57,709 bases of DNA from Yersinia pekkanenii (GTDB lineage: Bacteria; Pseudomonadota; Gammaproteobacteria; Enterobacterales; Enterobacteriaceae), in the NCBI RefSeq assembly GCF_001152565.1, contig NZ_CQAZ01000030.1, forward strand, positions 1 through 57,709. Reading direction: 5' to 3'. Both the position numbers and the translations under genes were made by a program. Shown piece after piece: positions 1 to 8,838 of the stretch (position 1 is the first letter of the stretch; every line of letters begins with the position of its first letter). The notes below the pieces were generated by a model. The model did not search any database and was not told where the DNA came from. It saw only the letters and a program-made list of their open reading frames with translations.

Positions 1-40
1 GCTAACACAGCTATAGTGCCAAGAACAAAGGAAAGTCCTC
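1..40. repeat. End of a truncated ERIC-type repeat copy
   Basis: The first 23 bases are repeated exactly at 125-147, where they form the end of a complete ERIC-like element. The window therefore opens inside the end of a second copy, and two copies lie in tandem downstream of rraB. The outer boundary cannot be seen. Confidence 0.6.
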
Positions 41-44
41 AACG

Positions 45-152
45 TCATTGGCGCTATAGCAAGGCAGCAAACGAGCAAATCCCGATGAGCTGACTCAAGT
101 CAGTGATTCGGGTGAGTGAGAGCAGCTAACACAGCTATAGTGCCAAGGACGA
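45..152. repeat. ERIC-like intergenic repeat
   Basis: The core (about 78-120) has the ERIC hallmark: a central palindrome around CTGACTCAAGTCAG flanked by ATCCCGATGAGC and GATTCGGGTGAG. The ends form an inverted repeat (TTGGCGCTATAGC and GCTATAGTGCCAA, one mismatch). It lies just beyond the rraB stop codon, so it would be transcribed as a large hairpin in the rraB 3' region. The outer arms differ from the usual Yersinia ERIC ends. Confidence 0.7.
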
Positions 153-160
153 AGAGGAAT

Positions 161-592
161 TTAGTGGCGTTTGCCGTCGTCATCTTCGTCCACTAACTCT
201 TCTTCGTCGAACTCGCCGTCTTCGTCATCTTCTGCGTTCGGATCTTCGTAGTAAGTGCCCCAACCGTCGTAATTCACGCCACAAGTTTCAGCCAAGGCCA
301 TGAGCTGTTCAACCTGCGCATCAATGATTTCAGCATTTAGAGCAACTTCGCTAATCACATCACAGCACATCACCATAGAGCCGTCTTCTATTTCCAGCTC
401 CTCTGCATCTGTCACTTCATAACCCAGCTTAAATGCTTCAACAGCAGCCTTCTCCAGCACGTCGAACTTCTCGGCAGAAAGGTGGTGTTCGATAGTGTAC
501 AGCGCATCTGGATCGCTGCCATCGTCCAGCAGTTCTTCGATGATCAACCGGGTCTCGTCACGTTGTTCGTCCAGCTTTTCGCGGTTTGCCAT
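161..592 (-). CDS. rraB: Ribonuclease E activity regulator RraB
   Basis: This 143-residue protein matches enterobacterial RraB, which binds RNase E and the degradosome and inhibits mRNA turnover for a subset of transcripts. The start at 592 gives [10 protein letters not shown], which aligns with the E. coli N-terminus. The reading frame is open further upstream, but that part is AT-rich promoter sequence of the divergent argI gene. The conserved [20 protein letters not shown] block and the acidic Asp/Glu-rich tail ending DDDGKRH are typical. The rraB-argI-tabA neighbourhood is as in E. coli. Confidence 0.95.
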   Translation of the reverse strand: MANREKLDEQRDETRLIIEELLDDGSDPDALYTIEHHLSAEKFDVLEKAAVEAFKLGYEVTDAEELEIEDGSMVMCCDVISEVALNAEIIDAQVEQLMALAETCGVNYDGWGTYYEDPNAEDDEDGEFDEEELVDEDDDGKRH

Positions 593-692
593 GCCTTTAT
601 CCTCAGTCAATGGTCTTCGTATGGCGCTATTTTCCCACACCCACGCTATTGCCTCCACTATAAACGCGAAAGATTTATTGATTAGGGTTGTA

Positions 693-731
693 ATTGAATA
701 TTTATACCTATAAATTGAATTTAAATTCATA
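693..731. promoter_or_regulatory. Tandem ARG boxes (ArgR operator) of argI
   Basis: Two 18-bp boxes lie at 693-710 and 714-731, separated by 3 bp, the spacing normal for ArgR hexamer binding. The downstream box has perfect half sites (TGAAT, four bases, ATTCA). The upstream box has TGAAT at 695-699 and a weaker right half. A further palindrome ATTGAAATTCAAT follows at 731-743. This predicts arginine repression of argI. Confidence 0.88.
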
Positions 732-809
732 TTGAAATTCAATTAAACCCAAAATAATTGGTGTTGCAACCAGGCAGCAAGCATTACGGGGTACATGGAG
801 ATAAGCACT

Positions 810-1817
810 ATGAGTCAGTTCTATAAACGTCACTTTCTAAGGTTACTGGATTTTACTCCCACCGAGATTATTGCCCTGTTGGATTTGGCTGCTGAGTTGA
901 AGCATGCCAAGAAATCAGGCAAAGAACAGCAAAAATTGGCAGGTAAGAATATCGCGCTCATCTTCGAAAAAGACTCGACTCGTACCCGATGCTCTTTCGA
1001 AGTTGCCGCATATGATCAAGGTGCACGCGTGACTTACCTCGGCCCAGGGGGGAGCCAAATCGGGCATAAAGAATCAATTAAAGATACCGCCCGGGTATTG
1101 GGCCGCATGTATGACGGTATTCAATATCGTGGTCACGGCCAAGAAGTGGTTGAAACATTAGCTGAATTTGCCGGTGTGCCGGTGTGGAATGGTCTAACCA
1201 ATGAATTCCATCCAACCCAACTACTGGCTGATTTACTGACCATGCAGGAACATTTGCCGGGTAAGGCTTTAGCTGAGATGACATTTGCCTATCTTGGCGA
1301 TGCGCGTAACAACATGGGTAACACTATGCTGGAGGCGGCGACACTGGTCGGGATGGATTTGCGTTTAGTCGCGCCTAAAGCGTGCTGGCCAGAGGCTAAA
1401 CTGGTTGCTACCTGTCAGGCACTGGCCCAGAAAACCGGGGCGAAAATAACACTAACCGACGATATTGCCGAAGGCGTGAAAGGCGCAGACTTCCTGTATA
1501 CCGATGTTTGGGTATCGATGGGCGAACCAAAAGAAGTGTGGCAGGAACGTGTGGCATTGCTCAAACCGTATCAGGTCAATATGAATGTGGTAAAACTGAC
1601 CGGTAACCCACAGGTCAAATTCCTCCACTGCTTGCCCGCATTCCACGATGACCAAACGACCGTAGGTAAGCAAATGGCAGAGCTTTATGACTTACCGGGC
1701 GGTATGGAAGTCACCAACGAAGTATTTGAATCTGCGCATAGCATCGTGTTTGATCAGGCCGAAAACCGCCTACACACCATCAAAGCCGTGATGGTCGCGA
1801 CATTGGGACAGGTATAA
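810..1817 (+). CDS. argI: Ornithine carbamoyltransferase
   Basis: The enzyme joins carbamoyl phosphate and ornithine to citrulline in arginine biosynthesis, in the cytoplasm. The carbamoyl-phosphate loop STRTR is at residues 56-60, and the FHPTQ, SMGEP and HCLPAFHD motifs are all present. The start at 810 (MSQFYKRHF) gives 335 residues, close to the family length; the ATG 15 bases upstream adds five residues absent from homologues. Tandem ARG boxes precede it. It could equally be named argF, the two being paralogues in E. coli K-12. Confidence 0.96.
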   Translation: MSQFYKRHFLRLLDFTPTEIIALLDLAAELKHAKKSGKEQQKLAGKNIALIFEKDSTRTRCSFEVAAYDQGARVTYLGPGGSQIGHKESIKDTARVLGRMYDGIQYRGHGQEVVETLAEFAGVPVWNGLTNEFHPTQLLADLLTMQEHLPGKALAEMTFAYLGDARNNMGNTMLEAATLVGMDLRLVAPKACWPEAKLVATCQALAQKTGAKITLTDDIAEGVKGADFLYTDVWVSMGEPKEVWQERVALLKPYQVNMNVVKLTGNPQVKFLHCLPAFHDDQTTVGKQMAELYDLPGGMEVTNEVFESAHSIVFDQAENRLHTIKAVMVATLGQV

Positions 1818-1876
1818 AAACACGCAATTTTTTGCTGATGAATCGCCCCATCAATAGGCGTTATTGGCGCAGATAG

Positions 1877-1952
1877 TTTGGACGCAACCCGCGCGGAAAA
1901 AACGGAGCGTACACGTAGTACGTGAGTATTTCGAGCACTGCTTGCGTCCAAA
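1877..1952. repeat. Palindromic intergenic element between argI and tabA
   Basis: The ends are an 11-bp perfect inverted repeat (TTTGGACGCAA at 1877-1887 and TTGCGTCCAAA at 1942-1952). The centre carries the near-perfect palindrome CACGTAGTACGTG (1912-1924). It lies between two convergent genes and could fold into one long hairpin in either transcript. It is not ERIC. It may belong to another Yersinia palindromic repeat family, but copies elsewhere in the genome cannot be checked here. Confidence 0.6.
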
Positions 1953-1969
1953 ATAGCAAGTAAAATAGC

Positions 1970-2479
<510 letters not shown>

Positions 2480-2536
2480 TCACTCGTCATACAGTGGGAA
2501 GTGTTTAACATTTATTAATTTTAATCGGAAGCGTGG

Positions 2537-2585
2537 TGATTATTATGCGGGTTACTACCGTCGGTTTAAAATCACCGCATAATCA
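2537..2585. other. Long imperfect hairpin in the tabA/ABC transporter gap
   Basis: TGATTATTATGCGG (2537-2550) can pair with CCGCATAATCA (2575-2585), leaving a 3-base bulge and a loop of about 24 bases. The gap 2429-2775 lies between divergent genes, so this is more likely an operator or leader structure than a terminator. Apart from it and the KdgR-like site I see only AT-rich promoter-like sequence. Confidence 0.35.
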
Positions 2586-2775
2586 TTACTTTTCTGTAAT
2601 ACCTCCTTATCACTAATTGTTATAACAAATAACTGTTGAGACTTTGACCACCGACAATAAAGCTACTATCGTGAGAAACTGTGATGAAATAGTTTAAAAA
2701 ACAATAATTTCCTAGCAATGTTATCTATCTATACTAAAAACACACGATGGTCGTAATCTATTTCGGGGAGTCTTA

Positions 2776-4344
2776 ATGAAAGCTAAAATTCTGTCATTAC
2801 TCGTTCTGACAGCACTATCTGGCAGTGTGCTGGCAGCAACACCGCCAGATACTCTGGTCGTAGTACAATCCCTAGATGATATCGTCAGCCTTGATCCGGC
2901 TGAAAGTAATGAACTCTCCAGTATTCAAACCGTGCCAAGTCTATATCAGCGCCTGGTACAGGCCGATCGTGATAACCCGGAAAAAGTTGTGCCAATTCTT
3001 GCTGAAAGCTGGCAAGGCGACGCCGCCGCCAAAACCCTCACGGTGAAATTGCGCCCAGAAGCCGTATTTTCATCCGGTAATCCGGTAACGGCCGATGACG
3101 TGATTTTCTCCTTTACTCGCGCCATCAAAATGAACCGTTCACCGGCCTTTATCCTTAACGTTCTGGGCTGGGATGCGAGTAACATCGATCAACATCTGAA
3201 AAAGATTGATAAAAATACCGTGCAGCTAAGCTGGAGCGCAGATGTTAGCCCGGCAGTTGCCCTGAATATCTTATCAACCCCTATCGCCTCGATTGTTGAT
3301 AAAAAAGCCGTCACCGCCAATGTTAAAAATGACGATTACGGTAATGCCTGGTTAAAAATGCATTCAGCCGGTAGCGGCCCGTTCAAAATGCGTGTTTATC
3401 AGCCGCATCAGGCTATCGTGCTGGATGCCAACCCGACATCACCGGGTGATAAACCACTGATTAAAAATATCATTATTAAAAATGTACCCGATCCAAGCGC
3501 CCGCCGACTGCTGATTCAGCAAGGTGATGCCGATATCGCCCGTGAATTGGGGCCGGATCAGACTGCCGCGCTGAAAGCTCAGGCTGGCGTCAAAGTGGTT
3601 GAGATCCCCTCGGCGGAACAAAACTATTTAGTGTTTAACACCGCCAATCCAGCTAACCCACTGCTGAGCAAACCTGAGTTCTGGCAAGCTGCTCGCTATT
3701 TAGTTGATTATAAAGGTATTACCAAAGATCTGCTGAAAGGCCAGTATTTCGTGCATCAAAGCTTCCTGCCGGTCGGTTTACCCGGCGCGCTGGAAAGCAA
3801 CCCGTTCACCTTTGATCCGGCCAAAGCCAAAGAGATCCTGGCTAAAGCCGGTATTAAGGATGCCACCTTGACGCTGGATGTTGAGAATAAACCTCCGTTT
3901 ATCACCATCGCTCAATCGTTGCAGGCAAGCTTTGCTCAAGGCGGTGTAAAACTGGTGTTACTGCCAGCGGCAGGTAGCCAGGTGTACGGCCGGGTACGTG
4001 CCAAGCAACATCAGTCTGCTATCCGCCTGTGGATCCCGGATTACTTCGATGCGCATTCCAATGCCAGCGCCTTTGCCTATAACGACGGTAAGAGCAGCAC
4101 GGTTGCCGGTTTAAACGGTTGGGTTATTCCTGAACTGAATAAACAAACACTGGCGGCGGTCGCTGAGGCAGACCCGGCCAAACGCACTGCGCTCTATACT
4201 AAGTTGCAGGAAGAGTTGCAACAGAACTCGCCTTATATCTTTATTGATCAAGCCAAAGCACAAGTGGTGTTGCGAGATAATGTAAAAGGCTACCAACAAG
4301 GTCTAAATGCAGATATGGTCTATTATGATCGAGTGAGCAAATAG
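2776..4344 (+). CDS. ABC transporter substrate-binding protein, family 5
   Basis: This 522-residue periplasmic binding protein is of the DppA/OppA/NikA type. A signal peptide with cleavage near VLA-ATPP (about residue 20) is followed by the family signature region SLDDIVSLDPAES. A Shine-Dalgarno GGGGAG precedes the ATG. It is the first gene of a five-gene set with two permeases and two ATPases, the layout of Dpp, Opp, Nik and Ynt importers. The ligand could be a peptide, nickel chelate or another small solute; nothing in the sequence decides. A secreted solute receptor is near certain. Confidence 0.9.
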   Translation: MKAKILSLLVLTALSGSVLAATPPDTLVVVQSLDDIVSLDPAESNELSSIQTVPSLYQRLVQADRDNPEKVVPILAESWQGDAAAKTLTVKLRPEAVFSSGNPVTADDVIFSFTRAIKMNRSPAFILNVLGWDASNIDQHLKKIDKNTVQLSWSADVSPAVALNILSTPIASIVDKKAVTANVKNDDYGNAWLKMHSAGSGPFKMRVYQPHQAIVLDANPTSPGDKPLIKNIIIKNVPDPSARRLLIQQGDADIARELGPDQTAALKAQAGVKVVEIPSAEQNYLVFNTANPANPLLSKPEFWQAARYLVDYKGITKDLLKGQYFVHQSFLPVGLPGALESNPFTFDPAKAKEILAKAGIKDATLTLDVENKPPFITIAQSLQASFAQGGVKLVLLPAAGSQVYGRVRAKQHQSAIRLWIPDYFDAHSNASAFAYNDGKSSTVAGLNGWVIPELNKQTLAAVAEADPAKRTALYTKLQEELQQNSPYIFIDQAKAQVVLRDNVKGYQQGLNADMVYYDRVSK

Positions 4345-4385
4345 CGCTGACTTATCAATAAAGTCCATTTAACGCGAGCACGTCG

Positions 4386-5435
4386 ATGTCTTTAGCACTA
4401 AATAATACGCCGGGAACCCAATCCCGGCGTCGTCTTTGGGGGGGTTTACAGGGTTTATTTACCCTGGCCCTAACCTTATTCGGTCTACTGGTTATCACCT
4501 TTTTCCTGTCGGCATTGTCGCCAGTGGATCGGGTGTTACAAATCGTGGGCGACCACGCCAGCGAGGCAACCTATCAACAAGTTCAACACCAACTTGGGCT
4601 GGATAGACCATTATGGGTGCAGTTTTGGCATTATTTGCTGCAACTGGCTCATGGAGATCTGGGTACGGCCAGTGCCAGCGGCCAACCTGTACTGCAAGAT
4701 CTGCTGACGGTTTTCCCTGCAACATTAGAGCTGGCAACGCTGTCGCTGATAATAGGCGCGGCACTCGGGGTTATCCTCGGTTTGTTATGCGCTCGTTGGG
4801 CCGGTAGCAAGCTAGATGCCACCATTCGCTTTATCACCCTGCTGGGTAACTCAGTACCGATCTTCTGGCTCGGCTTATTGATGTTGCTGCTGTTTTACAC
4901 CCGCTTGCAATGGAGCCCCGGCCCCGGTCGTCTCGATGATATTTATCAATATACCGTGGAAGCGAAGACCGGTTTTGCGCTGATCGACACCTGGCGTTCT
5001 GGCGATGCCGGTGCTTTTGGCAATGCCATCGCCCATTTGATTTTGCCGGTCGCCCTGCTCTCTTACTATGCACTGGCCAGTATTACCCGCCTAACGCGTT
5101 CGGCCTGCCTGAGTGAACTGAATAAAGAGTACATTACGCTGGCGAGAGCTAAAGGCGCAGGTGAGATGCGGATCCTGCTGATGCATGTGTTGCCCAATAT
5201 TCGAGGCACACTGTTGACGGTGATTGGGCTGGCCTATACCAGTATGCTGGAAGGCGCGGTATTAACCGAAACCGTTTTTGCCTGGCCGGGGATTGGCCGC
5301 TACCTCACCAGTGCGCTGTTTGCTGGTGATACCACAGCCATTATGGGCGGAACGCTGTTGCTCGGGATGTGCTTTATTTTGATTAACAATGTGACGGATC
5401 TGCTGGTCCGCCTGCTGGATCCGAGAACGCGCTGA
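4386..5435 (+). CDS. ABC transporter permease, DppB/NikB type
   Basis: This 349-residue inner-membrane permease has an N-terminal membrane segment (about residues 20-45), a periplasmic region with the LGLDRPLWVQFWHYL signature of the family, and four or five further helices. The cytoplasmic EAA loop (EYITLARAKGA, then HVLPN) couples it to the ATPases. It is longer than the usual DppB (about 340). It follows the binding-protein gene by 41 bases and precedes the second permease by one base, so it is cotranscribed. Confidence 0.9.
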   Translation: MSLALNNTPGTQSRRRLWGGLQGLFTLALTLFGLLVITFFLSALSPVDRVLQIVGDHASEATYQQVQHQLGLDRPLWVQFWHYLLQLAHGDLGTASASGQPVLQDLLTVFPATLELATLSLIIGAALGVILGLLCARWAGSKLDATIRFITLLGNSVPIFWLGLLMLLLFYTRLQWSPGPGRLDDIYQYTVEAKTGFALIDTWRSGDAGAFGNAIAHLILPVALLSYYALASITRLTRSACLSELNKEYITLARAKGAGEMRILLMHVLPNIRGTLLTVIGLAYTSMLEGAVLTETVFAWPGIGRYLTSALFAGDTTAIMGGTLLLGMCFILINNVTDLLVRLLDPRTR

Positions 5436-5436
5436 T

Positions 5437-6282
5437 ATGTCGATACCGATAACAAAAATCTGCCACACGCTGAAGCATTCCCCCGCCACCAGCATTGGGC
5501 TATTTATTCTCTCCTTGCTGGTGATAATCGCGATTTTCGCTCCGTGGCTAGCCCCACAAGATCCCAACTGGCAAAATGCGGCCGATCGGTTACTGCCTCC
5601 AGGCGCAGCAGGACACTGGCTAGGTACCGATAGCTATGGTCGCGATATGCTGTCGCGCCTGATTTACGGTACTCGCCCAACATTGGGGCTGGTACTGCTG
5701 GTCACGGTGATCACGCTACCACTGGGGCTGCTGGTCGGTGTGCTGTCTGGTTATTATGGCGGTTGGCTCGAACGTATTTTGATGCGCGTCACCGATGTGG
5801 TGATGTCAATGCCACGGCTGATTCTGGCCTTTGCCTTCGTCGCCATGCTTGGCCCTGGTTTGATTAACGGTGCATTGGCACTGGCGCTGACCACTTGGCC
5901 AGCCTATGCCCGTCAGGCCAGAGCCGAGATTCAATTACTGCGTAAAAGCGACTATCTGGCCGCGGCTGAAATGATGGGGATCAAGGGGCTGCGTCTGCTA
6001 TGGGGCCATATTTTACCCATGTGCCTCCCTTCAGCAGTGGTACGCCTGGCACTGGATCTGGCGGGCATTATTTTGGCCGCAGCCGGCTTAGGCTTCCTGG
6101 GCTTGGGTGCGCGCCCACCGATGTCCGAATGGGGATCAATGGTCGCTGACGGTATGCAGGTTATCTTCGATCAATGGTGGATTGCCGCGATCCCAGGCTG
6201 CGCTATCTTGCTCAGCAGCATGGCATTTAATCTGTTAGGCGATGGCCTGCGCGATATTTTGGACCCTCACCATGACGGATAA
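5437..6282 (+). CDS. ABC transporter permease, DppC/NikC type
   Basis: This 281-residue permease is partner to the preceding one. The N-terminal APWLAPQDPNW and GTDSYGRDMLSRL motifs are hallmarks of the DppC/OppC group, and the EAA loop includes DYLAAAEMMGIKG. About six transmembrane segments are visible. Its last 11 bases overlap the start of the downstream ATPase gene, indicating translational coupling. Confidence 0.9.
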   Translation: MSIPITKICHTLKHSPATSIGLFILSLLVIIAIFAPWLAPQDPNWQNAADRLLPPGAAGHWLGTDSYGRDMLSRLIYGTRPTLGLVLLVTVITLPLGLLVGVLSGYYGGWLERILMRVTDVVMSMPRLILAFAFVAMLGPGLINGALALALTTWPAYARQARAEIQLLRKSDYLAAAEMMGIKGLRLLWGHILPMCLPSAVVRLALDLAGIILAAAGLGFLGLGARPPMSEWGSMVADGMQVIFDQWWIAAIPGCAILLSSMAFNLLGDGLRDILDPHHDG

Positions 6283-7150
6283 AATTTTTGTCGTCGATAA
6301 TTTGTGTGTCGATTTCCAGCAACAAAGGGTGGTGGATAACATTTCGTTCCATCTCGGTCACGAGCGCGTCGCGTTAGTGGGTGAATCTGGCTCGGGTAAG
6401 TCAATTACCGCCAGAGCGTTGATGGGATTAGTCCGTTCGCCGGGGAAAGTCAGCGCTAAAAAGTTGAGTTATTACTCTGACAATACCGATGAACAAGGTC
6501 ACCCCGGCCAGGTTATCGAACACCATTTACTTGAGCTGAAATCTAAACAATGGGGCGCATTACGTGGCCGTGAAATTGCCATGGTGCTGCAAGACCCCCG
6601 TTATGCACTGAATCCGGTGCGAACCGTGGGTAAGCAAATTGAAGAGTCCTTGCTGCTGCATAATGCACTTTCCGCTGCCGATACTCACGAAAGGGTATTA
6701 AATGCGCTGGCCTCAGTCGGATTAAACGAAAGCGCCTACCACCACTACCCCGGCCAACTTTCCGGCGGAATGGGGCAACGGGCGATGTTAGCCATAGCCC
6801 TAGTGAATAACCCACGAGTATTAATTGCTGACGAACCGACATCGGCCTTGGATGCCAAATTGCGCAACCAGATCCTTGAGCTGATTGTCGAACAGACCGA
6901 ACAGCGCAATATGAGTTTGCTGTTGATCAGCCATGATCTGCCGTTGGTAGCAGAGCATTGCCATCGTGTGCTCGTGATGTATCAGGGGAAACTGGTGGAT
7001 CAAGGCGCAGCGGCAGATTTACCTCACTCGACCCATCCCTATACCCATACGCTATGGGCTTGTCGCCCAAATGCCAGCACCTATGGCACTGAGCTACCGG
7101 TATTGGATCGCAGCGCTGATTTCACTGGAGGTTCCCGTGGCACTGATTGA
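6272..7150 (+). CDS. ABC transporter ATPase, DppD type
   Basis: This 292-residue nucleotide-binding subunit has Walker A GESGSGKS, signature LSGGMGQRAML, Walker B VLIADEPTSALDA and the His switch (LLISHDLPLV). The ATG at 6272 (MTDKIFVVDNL) overlaps the upstream permease by 11 bases; an earlier in-frame start lies inside that permease and is unlikely. The C-terminal HPYTHTLW stretch is the start of the oligopeptide/dipeptide transporter C-terminal domain. That domain appears short compared with DppD, which carries a cysteine cluster often linked to an iron-sulfur site. Confidence 0.88.
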   Translation: MTDKIFVVDNLCVDFQQQRVVDNISFHLGHERVALVGESGSGKSITARALMGLVRSPGKVSAKKLSYYSDNTDEQGHPGQVIEHHLLELKSKQWGALRGREIAMVLQDPRYALNPVRTVGKQIEESLLLHNALSAADTHERVLNALASVGLNESAYHHYPGQLSGGMGQRAMLAIALVNNPRVLIADEPTSALDAKLRNQILELIVEQTEQRNMSLLLISHDLPLVAEHCHRVLVMYQGKLVDQGAAADLPHSTHPYTHTLWACRPNASTYGTELPVLDRSADFTGGSRGTD

Positions 7151-7853
7151 AGTCAATAATCTACAGGTGAGTTTCGCCCAGAAAAATCAGGTGAAAACGG
7201 CGGTTGAGTCAGTCAGCTTTAAGGTGGAAGCCGGTGAGACATTCAGCCTGATCGGGGCATCCGGCTGTGGTAAATCGACCGTGTTACGTACACTGGCCGG
7301 TTTACAGCGAGCATGGCAAGGCGAGATAACCTTACTGGGCAAACCGTTACAACCGGGACAGCGTTTTACCGGCCAACTGCGTAAAGAAGTGCAGATGGTG
7401 TTTCAAGACCCTTATGCCTCGCTACATCCTCAGCATAATATTCAGCGCACACTGGGTGAGCCTTTAAAGATCCACGGCGAGCAGAATATTCAGCAGCGGA
7501 TCGATGAAGCCTTAGAGCAAGTGGGTCTACCGGCATCTGCGGCACAGCGATTCCCCCATCAATTCTCCGGTGGCCAACGTCAACGTATTGCCATCGCCCG
7601 CGCCCTACTACTGCGACCAAAATTATTGCTGCTGGATGAGCCAACCTCAGCGTTGGACATGTCAGTTCAGGCGGAAATTCTCAATCTACTCAATCATTTG
7701 AAACGCGAGCACGGAATGACCTATCTGTTGGTCAGCCATGACAGTGATGTGGTGGCGCATATGTCCGAGCGCGCGGCAATGATGGCGAGTGGCAGGATAG
7801 TAAGGGAGTTTTCACGCAGCGATTTAGAACTTGCCGAACATTTTATGGGGTAA
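7137..7853 (+). CDS. ABC transporter ATPase, DppF type
   Basis: This 238-residue second ATPase has Walker A GASGCGKST, signature FSGGQRQRIAIARAL, Walker B LLLLDEPTSALDMS and the switch His (LLVSHDSDVV). I choose the GTG at 7137 because TGGAGG lies six bases upstream and the protein then begins with the normal ALIEVNNLQVSF; the longer ATG form would add 22 residues read from the previous gene in another frame. It overlaps that gene by 14 bases. It lacks the DppF C-terminal extension, as do NikE-like proteins. Confidence 0.85.
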   Translation: MALIEVNNLQVSFAQKNQVKTAVESVSFKVEAGETFSLIGASGCGKSTVLRTLAGLQRAWQGEITLLGKPLQPGQRFTGQLRKEVQMVFQDPYASLHPQHNIQRTLGEPLKIHGEQNIQQRIDEALEQVGLPASAAQRFPHQFSGGQRQRIAIARALLLRPKLLLLDEPTSALDMSVQAEILNLLNHLKREHGMTYLLVSHDSDVVAHMSERAAMMASGRIVREFSRSDLELAEHFMG

Positions 7854-7901
7854 AAGGTTTGTTTTCTAATCAGACACTGGATAGGCCCAAGTTTCTGATT
7901 A

Positions 7902-8231
7902 CTAACGATACATAAGGTATCGGTAAAGAACTCTTTCCAAATCTTGTTTCATACTGACAAAAGCCAGTATTTCCACAGTTTGACCATCATAGTCATATAT
8001 GACGCGGTACTCACTGTCGGGATCCAGCCGTTCACGGAATTGTACACCGCTATCTGATAACATTGAGTTAAAACGATAGCGGATCGGATCTTCACTGATC
8101 GCTGTTATTGATGATATCAATAAATTATCTACGAATTCTCCAGCCTTAACCGGCCCCATAGTGCCGCTTTTAAAGGATTCAATATCCTTAAGAGTCCATT
8201 CTGCTGCTGGTGATATAATTATTTGGGGCAT
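7902..8231 (-). CDS. Type II toxin, RelE/ParE superfamily
   Basis: This 109-residue protein shows the ParE/RelE fold pattern: an N-terminal strand (MPQIIISPAAE), a two-helix region, then a basic strand pair (RFRERL-like FRERLDPDSEYRVIYDYDG) and a hydrophobic strand VEILAFV. Such proteins either cleave mRNA at the ribosome or poison gyrase; which applies here cannot be told. The start at 8231 follows the upstream antitoxin stop by 14 bases; an ATG four codons earlier is less likely. It is partner to the gene ending at 8246. Confidence 0.8.
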   Translation of the reverse strand: MPQIIISPAAEWTLKDIESFKSGTMGPVKAGEFVDNLLISSITAISEDPIRYRFNSMLSDSGVQFRERLDPDSEYRVIYDYDGQTVEILAFVSMKQDLERVLYRYLMYR

Positions 8232-8245
8232 TCCTAACCTCAATA

Positions 8246-8515
8246 TTACTTGCGCGCTTCGCGCAGCTTCCTTAGTGTCTCTTCAGGCGACATACCTTGC
8301 TGGTTTTTAATATCCTGTTTAGCCAACATAACCAGCTTCAGCAGGGCATTTGATTGGCGCTCAATATGACGCTCTCTAATCTCTGCTTCCCTTTCCGCTG
8401 CGGGTTGGACAAACAACTCAGCGACGCCATTTTTTGTGACAAAAACACCGCCGTCAAAAAGCTCAGGCGATCCCAGCCCTTCTCTCGCTGCTTTTTGAGA
8501 CATTGTCGTGGTCAT
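8246..8515 (-). CDS. Type II antitoxin, probably Phd/YefM-like
   Basis: The 89-residue protein lies immediately upstream of the RelE/ParE-type toxin. The segment FVTKNGVAELFVQPA resembles the central strands of Phd/YefM-type DNA-binding antitoxins, and the charged C-terminal half (MSPEETLRKLREARK) would wrap the toxin. The start at 8515 is preceded by GAAGGAGA at good spacing; an upstream ATG at 8539 includes this Shine-Dalgarno as coding sequence and is less likely. Family assignment is moderate, antitoxin role likely from position. Confidence 0.72.
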   Translation of the reverse strand: MTTTMSQKAAREGLGSPELFDGGVFVTKNGVAELFVQPAAEREAEIRERHIERQSNALLKLVMLAKQDIKNQQGMSPEETLRKLREARK

Positions 8516-8671
8516 AGTAATTTCTCCTTCAATCGCCACCTATGCTCCAGCAAGCTAACATCTGTTCAATGAAATATCAAATTTATACTAAATTTGTACA
8601 CGCCTTGATCCACAGACAATTCCCATCCTGTCCCCTCACTGAACAGGGTGTAACCCTTAACGCCAATTTCC

Positions 8672-8685
8672 TTGTTCTAGGTCAA
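8672..8685. promoter_or_regulatory. Candidate FNR site upstream of nrdD
   Basis: TTGTTCTAGGTCAA matches the FNR pattern TTGATnnnnATCAA at 8 of 10 fixed positions. The E. coli nrdDG operon is activated by FNR under anaerobiosis. The NrdR boxes begin 13 bases downstream, where the core promoter would be expected. Pattern-based only. Confidence 0.4.
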
Positions 8686-8698
8686 TTTTGTTTGCCGA

Positions 8699-8745
8699 TA
8701 CCTATATATAGTGCTTAAAGTAATTCAAGCATCTATATGTAGTAG
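8699..8745. promoter_or_regulatory. Pair of NrdR boxes upstream of nrdD
   Basis: Box 1 has the core CTATATATAG at 8702-8711 and box 2 the core CTATATGTAG at 8733-8742; both fit the NrdR core CwATATaTwG (box 2 with one deviation). Their starts are 31 bp apart, three helical turns, as is usual for paired NrdR boxes. NrdR is the ATP/dATP-sensing repressor of ribonucleotide reductase operons. Confidence 0.85.
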
Positions 8746-8809
8746 TTATCCACAAATCCATCCACACCCCCTCGCAGCCCTTATGTACTGCGGTTTGCCT
8801 TGTGGATAA
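8746..8809. promoter_or_regulatory. Two inverted DnaA boxes in the nrdD leader
   Basis: A consensus DnaA box TTATCCACA occurs at 8746-8754, and its exact inverse TGTGGATAA at 8801-8809, just before the nrdD start. The two are 46 bp apart in opposite orientation. DnaA boxes are known upstream of the aerobic nrdAB operon of E. coli. Here they may tie anaerobic dNTP supply to replication. Confidence 0.6.
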
Positions 8810-8838
8810 CCTTAGCTACAAGCGACAGGAGCGATATT

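Noticed and set aside
482-713. Two plus-strand ORFs opposite rraB
   Set aside because: They overlap the conserved rraB coding region on the other strand and have no recognisable protein features.
2776-7853. Assignment of the five-gene importer as the Yersinia nickel transporter Ynt
   Set aside because: Family and layout fit, but no urease genes or nickel regulator site are adjacent and the ligand cannot be read from the sequence.
8746-8809. Replication origin suggested by two DnaA boxes
   Set aside because: Only two boxes, no AT-rich 13-mers and no origin genes nearby; a role in nrdD regulation is more likely.
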